From: Coriobacteriales bacterium
GTDB taxonomy: Bacteria > Actinomycetota > Coriobacteriia > Coriobacteriales > UBA8131
NCBI GenBank assembly: GCA_031267175.1
Contig: JAIRZP010000133.1
Coordinates: 1 to 9,330 of the forward strand
Direction: 5' to 3'
DNA length: 9,330 nucleotides
Part shown: in pieces, positions 5,010 through 9,330 of the stretch
Position numbering within the stretch: the first letter of the stretch is position 1
How the letters are laid out: every line of letters starts with the position of its first letter
Made by a program: the position numbers and the translations under genes
The notes under the pieces: generated by a model
The model's database searches: none
The model's input: only the letters and a program-made list of their open reading frames with translations
What the model was told of the DNA's origin: nothing

Positions 5010-6478
5010 TGAGCAGCGAACATGAGCAGGGTGCGCCTCCGCCCGCAACCCAGTCCGCAGCCCAGCCGCCGCCGCCGACTCAAGCGCCGGTAAACCTGCC
5101 GCCGCCCAATCAGGCGCAGCCGGTTCAGGCTTCCCCTGATCAGATGTCTCCGGCACAGCCGCCGCCCGCACCTCAGGCAGCCGCAGTTCAGCCAGGAGCA
5201 TCTCAACCAGACGCAGCTCAGGTGTCTGCTGCCCCGGCTTCCGCTCAACAGCAGCCAGCGGAGCCTCCCGCGGCCCAGCCCGAGCCTCCCTTGGCTCCGC
5301 TGCCGCCAGAGGGGCAGCCCATCATCTATCACGACAAGAGCCTCAAAAACGGTATAAGCAAATGTCCGTACTGCGGCTCGTCGGACATCCAGCTTGACAC
5401 GGGCACTGGCCTTTTGCACTGCAACTATTGCCGGCGAGAGTTTGCCGAGGCCTCTGACGGCATCGACGGCGACATCTCCCAGCTCTCCGGCCTGCATACG
5501 ACAAGGGGTGCGTCCGACATAGCCTTTGATGCATCCGATGTCGTCACGCTCAAATGCACGGCCTGTGGCGCTGAGGTTGTCGTTGATACCAATGAGGCAC
5601 CGCAGGCGCGCTGCCACTGGTGCCGCAATATGCTGAGCCTCAATCAGCAGGTGCCCAACGGTGCCATACCCGATGCCCTCATGCCCTTCCGCATTACCAA
5701 AGAGCAGGCGCGCACACTCATCGAGCAGTTCGTGGGCAAGCGGCGTTTCTTTGCGCACCCGCGGTTCAAGGCGGAATTCACCACCGAGAACATCATGGGT
5801 GTCTATCTCCCGTATATGGTCATTGATGTCAACGCGCATTCGGAGTTCCGAGGAGAGGGTGAACACGAGACCCGCCGGTATACCGTGGGCTCAGGCAATA
5901 GCAGGAAGACCAAATACGATGCCGACAGCTATGCGGTGGCACGCGTGTTTGACCTGTATGTTGACGATCTCACCGTGGAGGCCTCCATGGACAAGCTCAA
6001 TCAGAGCACGGTGGTCAACAGCAACAACGTCATCAACGCCATCCTGCCCTATCCTCTCAAGGAGACAGTGCGCTTCAACGCTAACTATCTCCGTGGCTTT
6101 ACCTCCGAGAAGCGCAATGTCAACCGCAGTCAGACCGAAGACCTCATGCAGGCGCAGGTGAGAGATATCGCCCGCTGGAAGGCCTGGCAACTCGCCCCGT
6201 TTTATGACCGTGGTATCCGTTGGGATGTCGAGGATGTTGCTGTCAAGGGAGAGCTCTGGAAGACGGTCTACCTGCCGGTCTGGCTCTACTCCTACCTGCA
6301 GGTCAAGCCTAACGGCACCAAGTTCCTGCACTACGTGGCCGTCAACGCCTGCACGGGGGAGACCATGGGCTCGGTGCCTATCCACAAGCCCAAACTCTTT
6401 GCCATCTCGGCCATTATCGAGGTTGTCGGCATCGTTGTTGGCGTGTTCCTGGCCGTGCTCCTCTTCTTTGCGGGTTAG
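5009..6478 (+). CDS. Membrane-anchored double zinc-ribbon protein (YdjG-like)
   Basis: A 489-residue protein whose ATG overlaps the previous stop (TAATG), so it is translationally coupled. Residues 1-105 are a Pro/Gln/Ala-rich, disordered extension. Two TFIIB-type zinc ribbons follow: CPYC (119-122) with CNYC (138-141), and CTAC (183-186) with CHWC (202-205). A large soluble domain spans 215-460, with landmarks LMPFRITKEQA, FAHPRFKAEF, GVYLPYMVIDV, WKTVYLPVWLYSYLQ and HYVAVNACTGETMGSVP. A single hydrophobic helix (about 463-487) ends the protein, which fits a tail-anchored arrangement with the bulk in the cytoplasm. This corresponds to B. subtilis YdjG, the zinc-ribbon partner that localises the SPFH protein. 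The long Pro/Gln-rich N-terminus seems unusual and may be a lineage-specific tether. No enzymatic motif is seen. Confidence 0.8.
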   Translation: MSSEHEQGAPPPATQSAAQPPPPTQAPVNLPPPNQAQPVQASPDQMSPAQPPPAPQAAAVQPGASQPDAAQVSAAPASAQQQPAEPPAAQPEPPLAPLPPEGQPIIYHDKSLKNGISKCPYCGSSDIQLDTGTGLLHCNYCRREFAEASDGIDGDISQLSGLHTTRGASDIAFDASDVVTLKCTACGAEVVVDTNEAPQARCHWCRNMLSLNQQVPNGAIPDALMPFRITKEQARTLIEQFVGKRRFFAHPRFKAEFTTENIMGVYLPYMVIDVNAHSEFRGEGEHETRRYTVGSGNSRKTKYDADSYAVARVFDLYVDDLTVEASMDKLNQSTVVNSNNVINAILPYPLKETVRFNANYLRGFTSEKRNVNRSQTEDLMQAQVRDIARWKAWQLAPFYDRGIRWDVEDVAVKGELWKTVYLPVWLYSYLQVKPNGTKFLHYVAVNACTGETMGSVPIHKPKLFAISAIIEVVGIVVGVFLAVLLFFAG

Positions 6479-6490
6479 AAAGGAACCACT

Positions 6491-6856
6491 ATGGCGTTTA
6501 CAACACTCATCTTCATTCTCACTCCCATCATCGCTGACAGCAGCGACTCCGACGCGGTAGCGGCAGCGCCCTTGCTGCTGCTTCTCTCCGGCTTCGTCTT
6601 CTATGGCTACATATACGCCCGCTATCGCAACGCCGACAAGCGCCACTCCCATGAGCGGGAAACCTCGGCCAAAACGGCCAACCTTGGGCAGATAGACACA
6701 TTTATCCAAAGCAGGAAGGGCCTTTCCAACGCCAGGATGCAGGGTGCGAATCAGGACAGAATAGAGGGAGCCCTCAACCAAGGCGGAGAAGGGGCGGGCA
6801 ACAAGCTCCTCAAGGAGTTCATGCCGTTACTGGGGCAAGGCCAAAAGCAGGAATAA
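6491..6856 (+). CDS. Small membrane protein of the SPFH module (YdjH-like)
   Basis: A 121-residue protein with two short hydrophobic stretches, 2-14 and 26-43, then the family block GYIYARYRNADKRHSHERET (39-58) and NLGQIDTFIQSRKGLSNARM, with a conserved-looking MQGANQ. The remaining tail (about 90-121) is polar and Gly/Gln-rich. It resembles the YdjH partner of the YdjGHI system, which helps to place the SPFH protein at the membrane, but it is shorter than the Bacillus protein as I remember it. It starts 12 bases after the zinc-ribbon gene, with AAAGGA immediately upstream. Assignment rests on the RYRN/KRH/E signature plus gene order. Confidence 0.7.
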   Translation: MAFTTLIFILTPIIADSSDSDAVAAAPLLLLLSGFVFYGYIYARYRNADKRHSHERETSAKTANLGQIDTFIQSRKGLSNARMQGANQDRIEGALNQGGEGAGNKLLKEFMPLLGQGQKQE

Positions 6857-6865
6857 AGGAGCTCC

Positions 6866-7141
6866 ATGAACATCAAAGCAGTCCTCTCCGTATTGGGAAA
6901 AGACCGTAAGGGAGTGGTGGCCACGGTGGCCACGACGCTCTATGAGTGCGGCGCCAACATCGACGACATCGCCCAGACCATCCTCGACGACATCTTCTCC
7001 ATGACGATGCTGGTAACGATTGACGAGGATGCCGGTAGTTTCAACGACCTGCAGGAGCGGCTGCTCAGAGACGGCGAGGCGCTGGGCATGCAGATTGTGC
7101 TCCAACGCGCAGACGTGTTTGACTTCATGTACAAGGTGTGA
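6866..7141 (+). CDS. ACT-domain protein (UPF0237 family)
   Basis: A 91-residue stand-alone ACT domain: IKAVLSVLGKDRKGVVATVA at the N-terminus (first strand and ligand-turn helix), ANIDDIAQTILDDIFSMTMLV in the middle, and LGMQIVLQRADVFDFMYKV at the end. The full length agrees with UPF0237 proteins, which usually bind a small ligand such as an amino acid and in many genomes sit beside a UPF0210 gene. No UPF0210 gene is present here. It begins nine bases after the YdjH-like stop with AGGAG four bases before the ATG, so it is probably the last gene of the SPFH operon. The physiological ligand is unknown. Confidence 0.9.
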   Translation: MNIKAVLSVLGKDRKGVVATVATTLYECGANIDDIAQTILDDIFSMTMLVTIDEDAGSFNDLQERLLRDGEALGMQIVLQRADVFDFMYKV

Positions 7142-7155
7142 AGACCGCCCCTTTT

Positions 7156-7192
7156 GTCATTGCGAGGAGCGCATCGCGCGACGCGGCAATCC
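7156..7192. repeat. REP-like palindrome (CATTGCGAG...GCGGCAATCC type)
   Basis: An imperfect palindrome of about 37 bases begins GTCATTGCGAGGAGCGC and ends GACGCGGCAATCC. The termini ATTGC (7159-7163) and GCAAT (7186-7190) are exact complements, with GC-rich partial pairing inside. Elements of the CATTGCGAGS...GCAATC form are dispersed in many bacterial genomes, between genes. This copy fills the start of the 161-base spacer between the ACT gene and tadA. I see nothing else definite in the spacer. Confidence 0.6.
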
Positions 7193-7302
7193 AGTCCTTG
7201 GGTATTCGGTCATCGTAGGCCTTCATTTTGTAGCTTTGTTCCGTTCGCTTTCCGCTGAGACAAAAAGAGGTCTGAGCAGAGAATGTCAGAAATGAGATAG
7301 GT

Positions 7303-7761
7303 GTGAAAGAAACCGACGACATCGCCTTTATGCAGAATGCTCTTGCACAGGCGCGGGCCGCTGAGGCATTGGGAGAAGTGCCCGTAGGTGCCGTCGTGGT
7401 TGCGGAGGACGAGGTCATTGCCGCTGCCCATAACCGGCGCGAGGCCGATGCCAGCCCTTCCGCGCACGCCGAGTTTCTCGCCCTCAGTGAGGCCGCCCAA
7501 AAATTGGGACGCTGGCGCCTCAACGACTGCACGGTCTATGTGACGCTGGAGCCCTGTCTGATGTGCGCCGGCCTCATGCTGCAGGCGCGCATTGCCCGCT
7601 GCGTCTACGGTGCCGCCGACCCCAAGGCCGGTGCTCTCGGCACCCTGTACGCCGTGCATGAGGACACGCGACTCAACCATAGCTTTGCCGTTACAGCCGG
7701 TGTCTGTGCCGACGAAAGCGCCCAGCTGCTCAGCAGCTTCTTTGCAAGGCTGCGGAGCTGA
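7303..7761 (+). CDS. tadA: tRNA-specific adenosine deaminase
   Basis: TadA deaminates adenosine-34 of tRNA-Arg(ACG) to inosine, allowing one tRNA to read CGU, CGC and CGA. The 152-residue protein has the complete zinc-deaminase signature: HAE at 55-57 (zinc ligand His55, proton-shuttling Glu57) and PCLMC at 84-88 (ligands Cys85, Cys88). The usual flanks GEVPVGAVVV (24-33), HNRRE (43-47) and ADPKAGALGTL (105-115) are also present. Length is normal. The start is GTG at 7303 with a weak purine stretch (GAGATAGG) directly upstream. The next in-frame ATG (residue 10) would cut into the first helix, so it was not chosen. It lies directly ahead of ispE. Confidence 0.95.
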   Translation: MKETDDIAFMQNALAQARAAEALGEVPVGAVVVAEDEVIAAAHNRREADASPSAHAEFLALSEAAQKLGRWRLNDCTVYVTLEPCLMCAGLMLQARIARCVYGAADPKAGALGTLYAVHEDTRLNHSFAVTAGVCADESAQLLSSFFARLRS

Positions 7762-7774
7762 GCGAGGAGCGTCT

Positions 7775-8728
7775 GTGGAGAGACGTAGGAACAAACAGGC
7801 AGAAAGGCGCGTGGACAAGGTTATCGCCCATGCCCCGGCAAAGATCAACCTCGTGCTGGAGGTAGAGCCTCTTGCCGCAGGGGAGGAAAAGCACCGGCTT
7901 ACCTCCCTCTTCTGCACCACGACACTCAATGACACGCTGGTCTTTGACTTTGCTCCGGGCAGGGAGCCGTTTAACGCGCAGGTAGTCCTCGAGAGCGCTG
8001 GGTTTGATGTCTCCTTCATCGATCTGAACCACAACACGCTTATCAAGACCGTTGAGTGCTTCAAGCGCGAATACGGCTTTGGATTCCTGACACCCGGCAC
8101 GCTCAGGGTGCAACTCATCAAGTCCATTCCCACGCGGGCGGGTCTCGGCGGCGGTTCGTCCGACGCTGCTGCCCTGCTGAGAATGCTCTGTTGGCTGGGC
8201 CAGGTAGAACCCCTGAGCGAGCGCAGCCTCAAGGTAGCGCGCGCCGTGGGCGCCGATGTACCCTTCTTCCTGCATGCTCCCAAGACCGGACTCTGCGCTC
8301 GTATGGGAGGCTATGGTGATGAGTTCATCGAGGCTGTGCCCAAACCCCAGATGCATCTGTGCCTCACAAAACCCGCGAGAGGGGTGGCAACGCACAGGGC
8401 TTTTGCCGCGTTTGAAGAGCAGGCCAGGGCAGCCACGGCCGCACACGCTGGCGCAACAACCCGGCTCGCCGAGGCCCTGAAAGGCGGTCAGGGGCTCAAG
8501 GAGATAGCCGCGCTCTGCACCAATAATCTGGAGCCGGTGGCAACCGAGCTCGTGCCGGAGATAGCCAGTATCCAGAAGATGCTCCGTGCTTGTGCCGGCG
8601 TGCTGGGCGTTGCGATGTCGGGTTCAGGCTCCGCGCTGTTTGCCATCTGCGAGAGCGCAGAAGCAGCGCAGGCCTGCATGCGGCACTGTGCCAGCCAAGG
8701 CCTCTGGGCCGTGGCGGTGCAGAGTTAG
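7775..8728 (+). CDS. ispE: 4-diphosphocytidyl-2-C-methyl-D-erythritol kinase
   Basis: IspE phosphorylates the 2-hydroxyl of CDP-methylerythritol in the MEP route to isopentenyl diphosphate, so this organism probably makes isoprenoids by that pathway. It is a GHMP kinase with APAKINLVLEV (residues 20-30, catalytic-site Lys23), the ATP loop PTRAGLGGGSSDAAALL (119-135), VGADVPFFL (158-166, catalytic-type Asp161) and the C-terminal MSGSGSALFAI (281-291). The usual RxDGYHxL block near the N-terminus reads GEEKHRLTSLF, keeping the His but not the DGY. Two GTG starts are plausible. The one at 7775 has GAGGAG five bases away and adds a short Arg-rich leader; the one at 7811 gives a more typical N-terminus but a cramped ribosome site. 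The gene follows tadA by 13 bases. Confidence 0.92.
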   Translation: MERRRNKQAERRVDKVIAHAPAKINLVLEVEPLAAGEEKHRLTSLFCTTTLNDTLVFDFAPGREPFNAQVVLESAGFDVSFIDLNHNTLIKTVECFKREYGFGFLTPGTLRVQLIKSIPTRAGLGGGSSDAAALLRMLCWLGQVEPLSERSLKVARAVGADVPFFLHAPKTGLCARMGGYGDEFIEAVPKPQMHLCLTKPARGVATHRAFAAFEEQARAATAAHAGATTRLAEALKGGQGLKEIAALCTNNLEPVATELVPEIASIQKMLRACAGVLGVAMSGSGSALFAICESAEAAQACMRHCASQGLWAVAVQS

Positions 8729-8786
8729 GGGCGCAAACATGGCGACGCAGACATGGCTATCCCAGCGTGGCCGATTTTCGGAAACA

Positions 8787-8841
8787 AGGGCGAACGGGAC
8801 GTCGAGGACGCCGTCCCCTACCTGACTCCTCACCTCGCCCT
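8787..8841. terminator. Nested dyad after ispE, possible transcription end
   Basis: The outer arms AGGGCGA (8787-8793) and TCGCCCT (8835-8841) are exact complements and enclose an inner exact pair GGGACG (8796-8801) and CGTCCC (8812-8817). There is no T-run afterwards, only TGTTGTCTCC, so an intrinsic terminator is possible but not typical. It occupies most of the 186-base spacer between ispE and the nifU-like gene. Confidence 0.4.
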
Positions 8842-8869
8842 GTTGTCTCCTTTGCCCCGCCAAGTGCGC

Positions 8870-8875
8870 TATACT
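8870..8875 (+). promoter_or_regulatory. Candidate -10 box of the nifU-like gene (TATACT)
   Basis: TATACT lies 39 bases before the ATG of the Fe-S scaffold gene. The nearest -35-like hexamer, TTGTCT (8843-8848), is 21 bases away, longer than usual. A separate promoter here fits the dyad-rich break after ispE. Confidence 0.4.
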
Positions 8876-8914
8876 AGGACTCTTGCATAGTGATTTTTGA
8901 AAGAGGTGACGAAC

Positions 8915-9148
8915 ATGGTGGATATTAATCAGGTAGAAGAAGCGCTGGAGCTGATTCGGCCGGCTTTGCAGGCGGATGGGGGAGATGTCAGGCTGGTTGA
9001 CGTAGATCCTCAAGGCGTTGTTGCGGTGGAGCTGCAGGGTGCGTGCAAGGGCTGTCCCATGAGCCAACTGACCCTCGCAAACAGCGTCGAGCGCATTCTC
9101 AGAGAGCGTGTTCCCGGCGTTACCAAAGTCGTGCCGGCGGAGTTCTAG
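8915..9148 (+). CDS. NifU C-terminal-domain Fe-S cluster scaffold
   Basis: A 77-residue single-domain protein equal to the C-terminal (Nfu) domain of NifU, which carries a labile Fe-S cluster between two subunits and passes it to apo-proteins. The signature is complete: IRPALQADGGDV (14-25), VVAVELQGACKGCPMSQLTL (35-54) with CxxC at Cys44 and Cys47, and ERVPGVTKV at the end. The start is the ATG at 8915, chosen for GAGGTGA (8903-8909) upstream. An in-frame TTG at 8897 would add six residues but overlaps that ribosome site. Stand-alone Nfu proteins of this size are common in Gram-positive bacteria. It appears to be transcribed separately from ispE. Confidence 0.93.
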   Translation: MVDINQVEEALELIRPALQADGGDVRLVDVDPQGVVAVELQGACKGCPMSQLTLANSVERILRERVPGVTKVVPAEF

Positions 9149-9149
9149 C

Positions 9150-9175
9150 GGGCAGGCAGACGCTTGGGCAGGCAG
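9150..9175. repeat. 10-bp direct repeat GGGCAGGCAG, 16-base period
   Basis: GGGCAGGCAG occurs at 9150-9159 and again at 9166-9175, separated by ACGCTT. It starts two bases after the nifU-like stop and opens a low-complexity spacer rich in CAGG, CAAG and GCAA words that runs to about 9260. Confidence 0.8.
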
Positions 9176-9191
9176 CCAAGCATCTTGGCTG
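9173..9191. terminator. 8-bp hairpin with 3-base loop between the nifU-like gene and dcd
   Basis: CAGCCAAG (9173-9180) and CTTGGCTG (9184-9191) are exact complements around CAT. It is a compact stable stem 25 bases after the nifU-like stop. No T-run follows, so it may be an RNA-stabilising or pausing structure as well as a terminator. Confidence 0.45.
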
Positions 9192-9271
9192 ACAAGCGAG
9201 CAAGCCAGCGGCCCAGGCAACCAGGCAGACGGATATGCAAACAACCAAAGCAAGCAACTCAGGAGGTAGCA

Positions 9272-9330
9272 GTGGTTCTCTCAGACCGTTCTCTTAAGGA
9301 CGAACTGGCGGCTGCCCGCATTATCATCGA
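9272..9330 (+). CDS. dcd: dCTP deaminase, 5' end only
   Basis: Nineteen complete codons are visible before the window ends. They read VLSDRSLKDELAAARIIID-like (a GTG start, then VLSDRSLKDELAA and RIII), the N-terminus of Dcd-type dCTP deaminases of Gram-positive bacteria (family pattern: MxLSDRxLxxxLxxGRIxIDP). The enzyme deaminates dCTP to dUTP, or in the bifunctional form all the way to dUMP, for thymidylate synthesis. The GTG at 9272 follows AGGAGG (9261-9266) by five bases, an excellent ribosome site. The catalytic region lies outside the window, so the mono- and bifunctional forms cannot be told apart. Confidence 0.8.
   Translation, partial: MVLSDRSLKDELAAARIII

Noticed and set aside
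4176..5201. Long open frame on the - strand opposite the SPFH and zinc-ribbon genes
   Set aside because: It mirrors GC-rich coding DNA in the opposite frame, has repetitive His/Gly/Arg composition and no domain, and crosses two well-supported genes.
4913..6781. Two further long - strand open frames opposite the zinc-ribbon and YdjH-like genes
   Set aside because: Low-complexity Arg/Leu and Asp/Val-rich translations with no start context; shadows of the + strand genes.
7592..7774. Upstream extension of the ispE frame into tadA
   Set aside because: It would overlap the tadA catalytic and C-terminal coding region in another frame; Pro/Ser-rich filler precedes the GTG at 7775.
7210..8446. Long - strand open frames opposite tadA and ispE
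   Set aside because: Both + strand genes have complete catalytic motifs; the antisense products show none.
8624..9253. - strand open frame across the ispE end and the nifU-like gene
   Set aside because: Opposes the strongly supported Fe-S scaffold gene; no recognisable domain.
1..9330. CRISPR arrays, tRNA or rRNA genes, and complete insertion sequences
   Set aside because: No regularly spaced direct repeats, no cloverleaf or rRNA-like sequence, and no transposase frame were seen; the only mobile-gene trace is the recombinase tail at 1433-1555.

Overview
The window reads as chromosomal DNA of a Gram-positive, gut-type bacterium, most likely an actinobacterium of the Coriobacteriia. The reasons are a GC-rich core with strong purine-rich Shine-Dalgarno sites, a single-domain NifU-like scaffold, the style of the dCTP deaminase start, and housekeeping genes packed on one strand. 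The class assignment is inferred from protein style, not from a search. All supported genes are on the + strand.

Bases 1-3681 are an accessory region that looks like a worn defence or mobile-element island. It opens with a DtxR/MntR-like regulator lying directly against an ImmA/IrrE-type metalloprotease gene. The 3' end of the protease gene has been replaced by DNA whose neighbouring frame still reads like the C-terminal tail of a serine recombinase. Then come a GIY-YIG (T5orf172-type) gene with a visible early frameshift, an orphan abortive-infection C-terminal domain (Abi_C) preceded by a perfect 11-bp hairpin, and about 230 bases without a gene that hold several long dyads, including two that cross in pseudoknot topology. 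The island ends with the best candidate system in the window: a promoter with an internal palindrome, a degraded toxin-like open region, an XRE antitoxin with a long C-terminal extension, and a SecB-like chaperone. This is the layout of a toxin-antitoxin-chaperone (TAC) operon. The antitoxin carries a perfect 27-bp tandem duplication at the join between its DNA-binding domain and its tail.

Bases 3732-7141 are a tight core-type operon. An SPFH-domain protein with a C-terminal SHOCT helix pair, a membrane-anchored double zinc-ribbon protein and a small membrane protein together correspond to the YdjI-YdjG-YdjH membrane-stress module of Bacillus subtilis. An ACT-domain (UPF0237-like) protein follows. 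No PspA homologue is present in the window.

Bases 7142-9330 hold housekeeping genes: a REP-like palindrome, tadA (tRNA wobble inosine), ispE (MEP isoprenoid pathway), a NifU C-terminal-domain Fe-S scaffold, and the first codons of dcd (dCTP deaminase). The spacers on either side of the nifU-like gene are rich in dyads and short repeats.
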